Shown piece after piece: positions 45,841-57,488 of a DNA stretch of 64,000 nucleotides. The DNA is from Dichomitus squalens LYAD-421 SS1 (Eukaryota; Basidiomycota; Agaricomycetes; Polyporales; Polyporaceae). Under the pieces are notes generated by a model. It was not told the DNA's origin. It did no database searches and saw only the letters and a program-made list of their open reading frames with translations. Position numbers and translations under genes: made by a program. Within the stretch, counting starts at the first letter, position 1, and every line of letters starts with the position of its first letter. The stretch spans positions 430,976-494,975 of the forward strand of contig NW_006766902.1 in assembly GCF_000275845.1 (NCBI RefSeq). The letters are read 5' to 3'.

Positions 45841-48800
45841 ATGGCCGCTCCCTCAACCCGAGATCGCTCGATCTCCGTCCTCGACGCAGGCTCGATACAC
45901 AACATCTCTTCCGGCCAGGTCGTCGTCGACCTCCAGACGGCCGTAAAGGAGCTCGTCGAGAATAGCCTCGATGCCGGAGCTACTACCATCGGTATGTCCT
46001 CTCCTTCTCCTACCGTATGGCACGCCCCTTACACCCGTTTGAGACGTCCGCTTCAAGGACTACGGCCTCGACTCCTTCGAGGTTGTCGACAACGGGTCCG
46101 GCATCCCTCCCCAAGACTACGACTACATCGGTCCGTCCTTCCTTCCATCCTCCCTCTCTCTCTCACTCCAATGCGCGTATCACAGCGCTCAAGCACCACA
46201 CCTCCAAGCTCGCCTCCTTCACCGACCTCCAGTCCGTGACCACCTTTGGCTTCCGCGGCGAAGCCCTCTCCTCCCTCTGCGCCCTCGCAGATTCCGTCTC
46301 CGTCACGACCGCAACCGCCGCCGATGCACCCGTGGCCACCGTCATCGACTTTGAGCGCACAGGCAAGGTGAGCAAGAAGGCCAAGGCCGCGCGTCAGGTA
46401 CGCACTCCCACTCACGCACTCCGAGCTCGTCCTTCACCTGCCATCATAGAGAGGAACTACGGTCACCGTCTCAGGCCTCTTCAAGCCCCTCCCCGTCCGC
46501 CGCAAAGAGCTCGAGCGCAACGCCAAGCGCGAGTACGCCAAGGCCCTCTCCCTCCTCCACGCCTACGCCCTCGTCCCCTGCGCGCACGACAACAAGGGCG
46601 TCCGCCTCACCGTCGTCCACCACACTGCCCAGGGGTCCGTCTCCCCTCCGCCTTTCACGTCCGTCAGGAGCTGACCACATGTAGGAAGAAGAGCGTGCAG
46701 GTGCGCACGGACGGCACCCCCTCCACCCGCGCCTCCGTCTCCGCCATATGGGGCCCCAAGGCCCTCGAGCACCTCGTCGACCTCGACCTCGCCTTCCCCG
46801 TCGAGCCCGAGGCCGCTCTCTTGCGGCGCCTGGGGCCCGCGCAAGACGACGAGTGAGTGGCCCAGGTGTGTGTTGTGTCGTGCGGTCGCTCAGGCCATCG
46901 CAGGCGCGCGAACGAGGTCAAGGTCAAGGGCCTCATCTCAAAGTTTGCCGTGGGCTGCGGGCGAAATGGCACAGACCGCCAGTTCTTCTTCGTGAACGGG
47001 CGGCCGTGCGCGCCCTCGAAGGTGCGTTTAGTCACTTGGTGGGAGCGCGCGGGCGCTGACGAGAGAACAGGTGCAGAAGGCGTTCAACGAGGTGTACAGG
47101 TCGTTCAACGCGACGCAGTCGCCCTTCGTCATCGCGGACTTTATCCTCCCCACCGGTACGTGATACGCCCTCTCCGCGATGGCTGCTAAACCCCCGACAG
47201 ACTCGTGCGACATCAACGTCAGCCCCGACAAGCGCACCATCCTGCTCCACAGCGAGAACAACCTCGTCCAGGCACTCAAGGTATGCACTCGAGCTCGCGT
47301 CGTGTCGTGCGCTCATCGTCGTGTAGGCTGCGCTCGAGGAGACGTACGCGCCCTCGCGATCGACGTTCGACGTCAACCCATCCCAGGCTCCGAGCAAGGC
47401 CGTTCCGGTGGCGACGCAGCGCACGCGATCCGCCAAGGAGAAGGATCTGCTGTTCCTGCCCGACGAGGATGACGCGGGGCCGACTCCGAGCAATTCGCAG
47501 TCGCAGCCGAGCTCACAGCGGCTGGCCGACGACGACGAGGCGATGCTCGGCGAAGGCGCAGCGGGGGACTCTGCGTTCGGAGAGCCTGCGCTCTTGTTCG
47601 AGTCTTCGCAGTCGCAGGCTTCGCGCGCGCCGGCGGATGAAGTCGCAGCCGGCGAAGAGAAGGAGCGAGAGGCGGGTGCGGCGGAGGCGGAGGACGAGGC
47701 GCCCCGATCGCCTACCGTCACACAGATCGTTGCCGCGAACGCTCGCTCGCGGGCAGAGGCGGACGAGGATGCACTCATGGAAGACCAGAATCGGTTCTCA
47801 GGCGAGGAGGAGCGAGAACGAGAGGATGGGCCGACGACGAGCCAAGTGCCGCTAGCGAGACTGCTCGCGCAGCGGCGAAAGGCAGCAGCGCGCCCAGCCG
47901 ACGACGACGCAGACGCAGACGAAGGGTCACCCGGTGACGTGGCCATGGACGAAGCGCAAGACAAGCCCGCCGACGAGGGCGAGGACGGGCCGACGAGGAG
48001 CCAGGTGCCGCTGGCGCGAATGCTCGCGGAGCGACGACAGACTGCAGCGCGCCCAGCCGATGATGACGAACCGCCGATACCCTCGCTCAGGCCGCCCGTG
48101 CGCCCCGTCGCGCGCGCGCCCGAGTCGGTGCGCGCCAAGGCGGGCGGGAGCGGCTCGGCGCGGGGTGGGGGTGGAGGCGAGCAGATGGTCCTGAGCACGG
48201 CGGGCGCGTCGTGGGCTTTGCGGAAGAGGACGGACGGGCCGGGAAGCGCGGAGCGGCCGACGAAGAAGAGCAGGGCGGATGTGAGGGAGGGGAAGGAGGC
48301 GCAGCAGGGGTTGAGGGTGATGTTGAGCCAGTTTGCGAGGGCGGGGAGTCGCGTGGAGGTCGCTGAGGTGGACGAGAGCGAGGAGATGGAGGTTGACGAG
48401 GATGAGGGCCGTGAGGTGCGTGACGAAGACGAGTCGTTCGAAGTCGAGACGCGGGATTCGCCAGACACGGGGTTGAGCCATGGGCCAGTCGACGAGGACG
48501 AACGGATGGAGGAAGAAATGCCAGAGGTGATCGACATCACGGTCGAAGACGATGTGGACCTCCCTCCTCGAACAGCCCCGCGAGCAACACGGAGCAACGT
48601 AGGCAGCTCTTCCGTCTCTGCCACCAGCGACGAGATCGTTCGCACTGGCGGCCGTGAAACCGTCACGGTATCTTTCGACCTGTCTACCCTCAGAGCGTCT
48701 TGGAAGAAGCTGCGTGAACGCCTTGCAGACGCGTTGCGAGAACGGGAGGACCGCGAACGTGAACGCGACGCCAAGACAAAGCTGGACGGCACTGCCGGAC

Positions 48801-49738
48801 TCGCGAATGCGGATGATGAGCAGGCTGTCGAGGCGCTTTCGCGGGTGATCGACAAGCCTGACTTCGCATCGATGGAGGCCGTCGGCCAGTTCAACCTGGG
48901 CTTCATTATCGTTCGGAGGCGCAAACAAGGCGGCGAGGGAGATGGCGTGGACGACGTGGAGATGGACGATCTGTTCGTCGTCGACCAGCACGCCGCAGAC
49001 GAGAAGTACAATTTCGAGACGCTCCAGCAGACGACGAAGATCAAGTCCCAGCAGTTAATCAGGTAACGCGCCATTATCTGTGTCGGTGCGCATCTCAACT
49101 CACTCGAATCGGGTTGGACAGTCCCGAAGTGCTGGAGCTCACGGCGGCGGACGAAGTCGTGGCGCTGGAAAACATCGACATTCTCCGCCAAAACGGCTTC
49201 GAGCTGGACATCGCTGAGGACCGACCCGCTGGGCAGCGCGTGCTGATGACTGCGCATCCTGTCAGTGGTAGCACCAAGTTCGATGCCAAAGGTACAATTG
49301 TCTCTTCATGGCGGGCCCTCACCAACCAGGCTAACGCATGACGGGTTCGCAGACCTCGAAGAGCTCCTGAATTTGATGCAAGACCGCCCGGCAGGACAGA
49401 TGGTTCGGTGTTCGAAGGCACGCGCCATGTTCGCGATGCGCGCGTGCAGGAAGAGCATCATGATAGGTACCGCGCTGAACAAGCGGCAGATGACGTCGGT
49501 GAGTTCATCTGCTCGTTCGCCTCTGACCGACCAGAGCCCTGACATCGATCGATGTTCGTCCCTCTTTCAGGTCGTGCAACATATGGGGACAATGGACCAA
49601 CCCTGGCATTGCCCTCATGGCAGACCTACCATGCGTCACCTGTCGGATTTGGTGGGCGTCGGATGGGATTTCCGGAAAGGACCTTGGAAGGTCGAATGGG
49701 GTGCATTTGGCCGTGTGGCTGCTTCAGCAGCGATATGA
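45841..49738 (+). CDS. PMS1: DNA mismatch-repair MutL homolog PMS1/PMS2
   Basis: Twelve exons (45841-45991, 46044-46130, 46186-46397, 46450-46634, 46685-46852, 46904-47021, 47071-47155, 47201-47280, 47327-49062, 49122-49291, 49353-49498, 49571-49738) give 1101 aa. PMS1 pairs with MLH1 in the nucleus and nicks the strand to be repaired. The N-terminal GHKL ATPase is complete: [34 protein letters not shown], then [16 protein letters not shown] closing the domain. The C-terminal part has the metal-dependent endonuclease motif [12 protein letters not shown] (915-926), the [19 protein letters not shown] block and [11 protein letters not shown] (from Cys1060). The linker (about 380-850) is long, acidic and contains a duplicated ~30-aa block. 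Yeast PMS1 and human PMS2 are 860-870 aa; the extra length is in the linker. Confidence 0.95.
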
Positions 49739-50048
49739 GCGTTCTGTGAACCTGGGAGGTGGACGAGGTGTGCTCTGATCTATTCTGTATATACTTCGAT
49801 TTCTTGGCTTTGATGCGACGATCTCGTCGAGGCATGACATTCCGTTGCATGCAATCGACAACTCAGCGTCCAGCCGCTCTCTGGACGAACATCATAAAAA
49901 ATGGAATCTCGTGGTCATCCTCGCCTCGTATCTGACATGGTGTACGACTGATATGATCTGGATATCCAAGGCCGCATTGTTGTAAACACTAGCGATGTCC
50001 CGTAAGACCCATACGGTACCGAGCGAGATCCACAAGCAGGGACGTATG

Positions 50049-51199
50049 CTATAGGTACTCTTTCACCTGTTCCTCCAGCCACACCCAGAGTTTCTCTTGC
50101 TGCTCGCGATCGTACGCGGAAGGGTGCGGCTGCCCAGGGCGCGCCCAGGGACGAATGTACTGTAAGAGACAGAGCAAGGACGGTCATATAACATGCCCGC
50201 GGTTTCAGTCATCGTGCTTCAGAGACTCACCTTCCCGTTATACTCGAGTGCTTCCGGAGCTGTTCCTGCGTAGAGCGGGGTAAGTACTCCGTACGACACC
50301 GGGTACATAACGAACTTCTCCTGCGTAGATAGCGAGTCAGACGCCGTCTCTCCTCCTCGCGGAGGCAACAAGCTCACGCACGTAAAGTATGATATACCAA
50401 GGCTTCTTGCCCCGGAAGATGTCGCTTCTGATATGACCAGGGTCGACCGCAATGCTTACAACGTTCTCACCAGCCTCCGCTGCACGCTTTGCCACATACG
50501 CCGACAACTGGATCTGCGCGAGCTTACTCTGGCCGTACAGGTCAAATGTCCCGGCCTTGCGGCGGTCAGGGCCTTCGGTAAATGTGGAGAAGTCGAGACG
50601 ACCGTTCACGAGGAGGTTCGCGGAAGACGAGGTCCAGATGATTCGTGAGGGGCTTGTTTGCGACTGGGATAAGGGGCTGGGGGAAGTGAGGAGAGGGTAG
50701 AGGAGGCGGAGGAAGAGGTGGTGCCCGATTACGTTCACGCCGAAAGTTGCGTCGTACTTTTGGGCAGTGATCTGATCAAGAGGCGGGTACATGATGCCAG
50801 CATTGATAAAGAGGATGTCGATGTGCGACTCGCGTCTACGGCCATACATGTCGTCAGCAAAGGAATACAACTCAGAAACGACTGAAAGGCTGACTGAGCG
50901 AAGTCTTGTGCGGATCTTTGGACGGCAACCAGATCGTTCAAGTCAAGCTGGAGAAACTCGGCGGTCTTCCCGGTATCTTCCTTCAAAGCCCGGATCGCCT
51001 CCTCGCCCTTCTGCTGAGAACGAGCTGCAAGGTAGACCTTTGCGTTCTTGCGAAGGAGAGACTTGATCATCTCGAACCCGATTCCGGAGTTTCCTCCAGT
51101 GACGAGAACGATTTGGCCTGATAGGTCAGGTATATCCTCCGGATGCCATTTGGAGGCTGGAGGGAAGGCTTGTCTACACCACTGGATAGGATGGGACAT
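50049..51199 (-). CDS. short-chain dehydrogenase/reductase
   Basis: Four exons (50895-51199, 50382-50835, 50231-50320, 50049-50159) give 319 aa. Rossmann-fold SDR hallmarks are complete: cofactor loop TGGNSGIG, VYLAARSQQKGEEAI, LDLNDLVAVQ, NAGIM, and the catalytic YGQSK with a preceding Ser in IIWTSSSAN. The Arg after the second strand (AARS) suggests NADP(H). The type resembles retinol/WW-oxidoreductase-like fungal SDRs with a C-terminal LYAGTAPEALEYNGKY. The substrate cannot be told. It converges on PMS1, with 310 nt between stop codons that hold nothing recognisable. The start is the ATG before SHPIQW; a TTG-led extension is not needed. Confidence 0.9.
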
Positions 51200-52656
51200 A
51201 TCGGTATGCAACGAGAGCTATGATGTTGCTGGGGTGGGTGATATACGTTTTTCCGAACACTGATCGTGGCTCTTATAGCTGTGGTTCATACGGCCTCATA
51301 GATCAAATACGAGAGTCCCGGGATCAGCGCTGCGGAAGTTGGTTGCCAGCTGATTACCATTTGCCGATGAACATGGCAGAACCATGGCAAAGTTTCCGAC
51401 GAAATCGGAAAGGTAGAATGACGGAGAAAGACGGTGGATGTGTACAGTGCTGAACAAGCCTCGCGTCAGCTATTCGGATGCAATTCTATGCGTCTATCAT
51501 CGGAGCGCCTCTGCCACTACTGGCATGGCAGAAGACCGGAGACGTTACGTTACGATCCTACTACGGGTATCATAGGGAGAGCGTGGAGACATGACTATGC
51601 TCCGAAGCGCGCTGTATCGTGTGCAAGAGTTCGGTAGGTTAAGTTTGGTCGTGATGGCATGTACATATGCGGTCGAGTCCGTCGAGAGAAGAACGACGAG
51701 TTCAACGCATATCCCAAGCGCCCGCCACGATAACTTGCGCCATTAGTGTCTTGTGGCACCGTCTGGTGGCATGCATGCTGCCATGCTCTCCTTCCAAACC
51801 TCTCCTCTCCTCTTTTTGCCGTCGCAGCCCAAACACGCGTATGAATATCCTGTTATGATATACAATGCCGCACTGTCCCACTCCTCGTGATTGTTGCCAA
51901 TTAGTTCGACCTGAGTCATGCGGAAAATGATCCATGGACTTCCAGTGCATGGCATAGCCATTACCCGCTCCGCTTGTCTGTTACTGGAGCTGTCTACTTT
52001 TCTCAGTGATACGTGGTGAGGCACGACGAGGAGGCGTACAAGGATCGCTCGTAAGGAAATTGTGAGTTGATCATCATTCACAAGGCGTCGTTATGAAGGC
52101 GTTGAACTGAGCTGTAGATGCACTTCTAGGATGTTATGGCCCATTTCCGCGCCCCACGTACCGGATGAGGTAGATGCGTAGCTCGAGGACTCACGCCCGC
52201 TCTTAGCTGTGCTGCACCGGGCTGCTCCACAGCCTCCGACATGTGTATGGACGCTCGTTTAGGCGTGCACTCTAGGCCACCCGTACAAAAGACTCCGCCC
52301 ACGTAATGGGTGCTTCCGTAGCTCGACGAGTCTCGTACTAGAGCCAACCCCTCTGACCTCGGGACCTTGTCCGTCATGTCACCTTTCTTGCCACTATATA
52401 GTCTTTTCCATAGTTTCTCTCAGAGACTCCGCGCTGCTGCAGGGTCCAGTGATGCTCAGTCCGAAGATGCTCCACCTCCACCTCCCAAAGACGACCGGAT
52501 TGTCGTGCCTATGGGAAAGGATAGGGATAACAGGACCTCTACGTTGGCGGTGCGTATGGGCGCGGTCTGTCCGGCTTCTACTAAATGACAGTCCCGGTGT
52601 AGCAGCCGACACGAGGGCCGAAGTCAACATCTGACGTCGGTGTCCAAACATACGGC
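51200..52656. other. intergenic, divergent, no gene recognised
   Basis: Between divergent genes. A short open frame at 52367-52588 (proline patch APPPPPKDD) lacks support as a gene. A TATATAG at 52393 may be a promoter element. No RNA or repeat seen. Confidence 0.45.
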
Positions 52657-53909
52657 ATGCCTCACGCAGGGATTCGGCTTCCAATCGAACTTTGGATAGA
52701 CATATTCGCGACGGTAGGAGATGAGTCGAACTCGAACGCGACACGAGATATGCATGCCCTCGTTCTGACATGCAACGCCTTTCAAGTCGAAGCGGAGATC
52801 ATACTATACCGTCGAGTGACTTTGCTCCGACACCCAGGCGATCCTCACTTCCAACGGAGATTGCACGCCTTCGCACAGGCAGTCACGCAAGCACAGCGCC
52901 CCTGGCGTGCGCCCGCCGTGCGCTCCCTCCGTCTGCACATGCCCCGCTTCCGCAGCATCGCAGCCCAAGACATGTTCAAGATGATGGTCAGCCTGGCGGA
53001 TTTAGAAGTGTACTGGGATAACGACAGCCCACCGTTCCCCCTCATGTGGTCGACTCTCCGACTGCGCTACCTGAAGACGACGTTACACGGTTTCTGTCAG
53101 GTCCACCTACACCAAGAGCTCCGCCGAACTGCTCAGGACTTGAGCTGGAATCTCGGTCCAGGCCTCCAGCCATGTCCGGTCAAAGCCTTCTCGACAATCA
53201 CCAGTCTCGCATTACAGATGGGCGACCTGCCTCCAGAACACAGCGTGAACACGGCCGACGTCTTACGCTACTGCAGCTGGTACAATATCACGCACCTCAA
53301 CCTTTCTGCGGCACCGCGGTGGAGCACGTGTCGTGAGGTATTGCACGCGCTGGGCGCACGGCTAGTGTCGTTCAGAGTTGCGCTCGGGGCGCGGCCGTGG
53401 GCTGAGCTGCCAGGATGCTCGAGAATCCTATACGAAGCGCCTCTTTCCTGGCCGACTCACATGGTTAACCATGCAACGTTCCCTGCACTCAAACATCTTG
53501 AGGTTTACGAATCCTACGATAGGTGGGAACCTGTAAGTATGCCCACTAGCATTATTGTGCGCATTCTCTTACCGAGTCCATCATACAGAGCATGGACATT
53601 CCCACCACCAGTGACCATCTTGACGTCGACTCATGGCGAGCGTCATGCCCAGCCATTGAGACGGTCGTCTGGAAACCTGCGAGCTATCAATGCGACCAGG
53701 CAGCCCATAATGCGCGATACGAGAGGAGAGTCCGAGACGTGCACAAGGAGCTGTTCGAGGCGTGGCCGACACTGCAGCGCTTTGAACGAACGCTGCTGGA
53801 GAGTAAGAAGCGACCTTGCAGGTACACTGCCTTCATACGCGGAGAGGGCGGGAAGATCGAGCGCTTTCCTGCGATCTACGAAGCGGATTTCTGGCGGAGA
53901 GCACACTGA
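52657..53909 (+). CDS. F-box-like / LRR-type protein
   Basis: Two exons (52657-53532 and 53589-53909) give 398 aa. The start, IRLPIELWIDIFATVGDE, followed by MHALVLTCNAFQVEAEIILYRRVTL, is the F-box-like helix set of many agaricomycete proteins (compare LPxELWxxIFxxL). The middle has loose leucine-rich spacing (SLRLHMPRFRSI, MVSLADLEVYWD, LRLRYLKTTL, ALKHLEVYES). The C-terminal region is basic with RRVRDVHKELFEAWPTLQRF. Such proteins usually link a substrate to an SCF ubiquitin ligase through Skp1; the degenerate F-box makes Skp1 binding uncertain. The 56-nt intron is removed in phase; reading through it gives an arginine-rich low-complexity tail. Confidence 0.75.
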
Positions 53910-54306
53910 CAACAATGGATATGGGGACTTTTCATAGCTCCGATTTGAGGCTGATCGCTAACTTACTATTACTTAGATATGTGACACTGAGGTCTGCATT
54001 TATCCCATCCCCCAGCATATGTAGCGCGTGTTGGCATAGTGTCTGGAGTAAGGTATGCGGGAAGCAACCATAGCGAGGTTCTCTAGACGATGCATCTCTT
54101 ATAACACAAAGTGCTGTTGATGTACATGGTTGAGCGACGAACCCACACGGTCCGAAGATGTACTAAACACGTGTAGTAGGGCTGGCGCTTGGGGTGCTGG
54201 CACGGCTGAGACGTGTCTCTTTCGCTCTCCGACTCCATCCCGTCTTCAACTGCGTTATCGCTGGCTTGTACATCGTCAACCCCTCTTCCAAGAGCTAGTA
54301 AAGAGT
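53910..54306. other. intergenic, no gene recognised
   Basis: Short spacer between two + strand genes. Nothing supported beyond a possible promoter for the small gene that follows. Confidence 0.5.
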
Positions 54307-54645
54307 ATGTCTACACCAAACAAGCCCACCGCTAAAGCGATATACCCTCTGCCACTCAGCTCGACCCTCCACGACCTTGCTCTCCTCCGTGCCTCGGATC
54401 TCGACCTTGCCTCGCTTCTTCCTACTGCTCCTGTCTCAAGCTCCGGTGGAAAAGAACACAATGTGACCGATCCTGCCGTAGACGAGAGCGTCAAGCGCTC
54501 CTTGGAGTTTTCGCGTGAGGCACGCGCCGCCCTGAAGCTCCTTTACTCCGATGCCGTTGACCGCGAAGGAGCGAGAGTAGACGAGGTGCGAGAGAAGCTC
54601 GAAGACGTCATGAAGGGTCTAGATGGCAACGGCGAAGAGGAGTAA
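54307..54645 (+). CDS. small uncharacterised protein, 112 aa
   Basis: Single exon. I do not recognise the family. The first half is rich in Ser, Leu and Pro (YPLPLSSTLHDLALLRASDL) and the second half is a charged helix (SVKRSLEFSREARAALKLLY, then GARVDEVREKLEDVMKGL), so a short coiled coil is likely. No signal peptide or membrane segment. The ATG at 54307 is chosen over an upstream in-frame extension that looks like translated leader. Composition and helix periodicity suggest a real gene, but no intron supports it. Confidence 0.6.
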   Translation: MSTPNKPTAKAIYPLPLSSTLHDLALLRASDLDLASLLPTAPVSSSGGKEHNVTDPAVDESVKRSLEFSREARAALKLLYSDAVDREGARVDEVREKLEDVMKGLDGNGEEE

Positions 54646-55026
54646 TCCAGGGTCGTGTATGTGTTCGATGAGTACTGGGGCTGCTCGTACGCCATCTTCT
54701 CTCAAACGACGCACGTCCTGCTCATTATGCGAACCTCGTCTTCTCCAGTTATAACGCAATTCATACGAGTTGCCGTCTCGGCGACCTCTGTTGTCATAGG
54801 ATTGCGTGTTTGCCACTTCGAGACGAATGAACGGAGCCAGGAGGCTATCACCGACGTCAGCGTGAGCACCCACCTCTCCGAGAGCTTGCTCTTCTAGCCG
54901 CGTCGTCAGCTTCTCCATCACCACTACTACCTGTTCGCTTTGGCGACGACCATGATCCTTTGTGCACGAATCAAACACGAGTGGAGCTCCTTGGCACGAA
55001 AAGCATTCCCTACAACCCCACACACC

Positions 55027-55034
55027 TGACGTCA
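55027..55034. promoter_or_regulatory. CRE/ATF palindrome TGACGTCA upstream of con-6
   Basis: A perfect 8-bp site 136 nt before the Con-6 start and 18 nt before its TATA box. In fungi ATF/CREB-type bZIP factors drive stress and sporulation genes from such sites; action here is inferred. Confidence 0.5.
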
Positions 55035-55052
55035 TCCAGCCAAGTCAGAGGA

Positions 55053-55058
55053 TATATA
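55053..55058 (+). promoter_or_regulatory. TATA box of the Con-6 gene
   Basis: TATATA within GGATATATAGC, 112 nt upstream of the ATG. The following A/C-rich leader is typical of a highly expressed fungal gene. Confidence 0.5.
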
Positions 55059-55169
55059 GCAGCGCGATCTGCATCCCATTACCCTCACAATTCACGACTA
55101 AACCAACTCAACCAACTTTCAATTCACAATTCACCCTCCACTCCATTTCTCAATCGCACTCTAGTAACC

Positions 55170-55723
55170 ATGTCCGGACACGACGGTACGTCTTGTGCCC
55201 GACACTCAACTGTTGTCCAGTGTCTCAATTGCGCCTCCTTGCAGAGAAGCGTGTTGCTGCTGGTCTCAAGGCCGCCATCAACAACCCCAACGTCTCCGAG
55301 GAGGCTCGTGAGCGCGCGCAAGAGCGCCTCGAGCATATGGGTGCCAGCACCGAGACCGACAACTCTGGCCGCTACGCCACTGGTACCGTTGACTCTAGCG
55401 GCCACGAGACGAACCGTGTCCTCGGCGGATACAAGGCGACTCTGCACAGTGAGCACCTTTCTGTTCAGTCTTCCATGAGTCGTGCGTCGTGGAACTTATC
55501 ACGTCATCTTGCAGACCCGCGCGCGAGTGATGAGGCCAAGCAGCATGCCCGTGAGATCCTTGAGGCTGACGGCTACACTGTCGAACCGGGCCCGGGGATC
55601 ACTCAGGACGAGCACCAGACCCGTGTCCTTGCAGGCTACAAGGCCGCGCTGCACAACCCGCGCGTCTCCGAGGAGGCCAAAGAGCACGCGAGGGAGTACC
55701 TTGCGGCGCACGACGCGCTCTAA
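55170..55723 (+). CDS. conidiation protein Con-6 family
   Basis: Three exons (55170-55185, 55245-55448, 55515-55723) give 142 aa. The first exon is only 16 nt (MSGHD plus one base). Three copies of the Con-6 repeat are present, each a short amphipathic unit built on NPxxSxEAxxxAxExL: NPNVSEEARERAQERLE, NPRASDEAKQHAREILE and NPRVSEEAKEHAREYL, preceded by GLKAAINN, GGYKATLHN and AGYKAALHN. The family takes its name from a Neurospora gene expressed during conidiation; in basidiomycetes these small hydrophilic proteins are linked to stress and spore formation, and the biochemical role is unknown. The protein has no signal peptide, so it is probably cytosolic. A CRE palindrome and TATA box precede it. 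Confidence 0.92.
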
Positions 55724-56201
55724 GCCACTTGTCACCCAGGGTATCAACTTTGAGCCCGTCCCCTGTGTACGATAGATCGTCGCCGCCGTAGCCCCTAATT
55801 GTGTACGAGTACTGTATCATAATACATCCTGAGTCGTACTTGATGTTGTCGCGCCGTCATATTCCCACTGTGCGTTGTCCACAAGGTTGACCTGCTCAAG
55901 TCAGAATGTAGGGGCGCATTTCCTGCTAGTGTCCGGAGGCACAAAGTACGATTGATGCGGGTACCCCCACCTGTCGGGGCTCGTTCATGGCACAAAGGGG
56001 TAAACGGTCGGACTACTCCTCGTGTCGAGTGCATTTCTTCCACCTAATCATAGTCCTGCAACGTGGAATGAGTAAGAAGGCCAGACTACTATACCAGTGG
56101 ATCTGTACATTGGGGTGGTTTCCGTATAGAAGCGCAAGCAGGGTCTGCCCTGGGCCTGCCAGTTGACGGTGGCACAGAACGTTCTGAGGACAGCCCATAT
56201 A

Positions 56202-57486
56202 CAGTCATACACGGGTCCTCGGGACAGTCAAGTGTTGTCGCTCATCCCAAACCATCCCCTACCTGTGCAGCCCATATCGGACAATGCCATTATGTATGGT
56301 ACACAACAAGGCATTGCACGCCTAAGTTTCATGGTAATCCAACTATGTGTGAGAGGGATCGGGGACAATCGTCCCAAATTTCTCTTATCGCACGTCCCTC
56401 GGTCCTCGGGACAGCGCTTAATTCCCTCGTATGGAACGAAATTGCTGTTGCCGAGGATAGCCGAACCCGGATATGGTATGTGGACATCTAAACGCCCGAT
56501 TGCTTGAGCGCAAGAACTACCCTTCCACACTGTGTCGATGACTATCAGGGCTCAGTGTCAAAATCTCACCATATAAAGTTGCTGAGAGAAGGAGATATAT
56601 GTCGCCTTGTTGTACACCAGAAATGGGGCACACCCATGGGCACGGTGAGTATAGATTTGGGCGGGAACCAGTCCCAGATTTGGTTTTCGTGTAAATCTTG
56701 TACAGAAACTNNNNNNNNNNNNNNNNNNNNNNNNNNNNNNNNNNNNNNNNNNNNNNNNNNNNNNNNNNNNNNNNNNNNNNNNNNNNNNNNNNNNNNNNNN
56801 NNNNNNNNNNNNNNNNNNNNNNNNNNNNNNNNNNNNNNNNNNNNNNNNNNNNNNNNNNNNNNNNNNNNNNNNNNNNNNNNNNNNNNNNNNNNNNNNNNNN
56901 NNNNNNNNNNNNNNNNNNNNNNNNNNNNNNNNNNNNNNNNNNNNNNNNNNNNNNNNNNNNNNNNNNNNNNNNNNNNNNNNNNNNNNNNNNNNNNNGCACG
57001 TCCCTCGGTCCTCGGGACAGCGCTTAATTCCCTCGTATGGAACGAAATTGCTGTTGCCGAGGATAGCCGAACCCGGATATGGTATGTGGACATCTAAACG
57101 CCCGATTGCTTGAGCGCAAGAACTACCCTTCCACACTGTGTCGATGACTATCAGGGCTCAGTGTCAAAATCTCACCATATAAAGTTGCTGAGAGAAGGAG
57201 ATATATGTCGCCTTGTTGTACACCAGAAATGGGGCACACCCATGGGCACGGTGAGTATAGATTTGGGCGGGAACCAGTCCCAGATTTGGTTTTCGTGTAA
57301 ATCTTGTACAGAAACTGGGCTGGTGACTTCACTTCTGGGTCGCCTCTGATGAAATTTGAGGAGAGGTGAGCTGTAAGAAGTCTATATAGATATATACAAA
57401 AACCTGAGGCAGTAGGATAGAGGGAGGGTCAGAAAACGCGCAGTGTCCCGAGGACCCATGGTGTCCCGAGGACCCGTGTATGACTG
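56202..57486. mobile_element. TA-flanked TIR element, copy B (contains N gap)
   Basis: The same element as at 30.3-31.6 kb, in inverse orientation. Its ends carry the same 25-bp inverted repeats and are flanked by TA (56200-56201, 57487-57488). The gap flanks are an identical 321-bp direct repeat (56390-56710 equals 56996-57316). Removing one and the Ns gives 679 bp, exactly the length from copy A, and the sequences compared by eye are identical. It lies between the 3' ends of the Con-6 and FAD-monooxygenase genes. No transposase is encoded. Confidence 0.8.
56711..56995. other. assembly gap (285 N)
   Basis: A run of 285 N inside copy B, bounded by the two copies of a 321-bp repeat. As in copy A, this is best read as an unmerged overlap. 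Confidence 0.95.
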
Positions 57487-57488
57487 TA

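Larger units (their letters stand above)
54646..55169. other. promoter region of the Con-6 gene
   Basis: Holds a CRE-type site and TATATA box (listed separately) and a leader with repeated CAACTCAACCAAC. No other feature. Confidence 0.5.

Noticed and set aside
47032..49257. 741-codon minus-strand open frame opposite PMS1
   Set aside because: It is the antisense shadow of the long GC-rich linker exon; it is Ser/Arg low complexity and crosses PMS1 introns.
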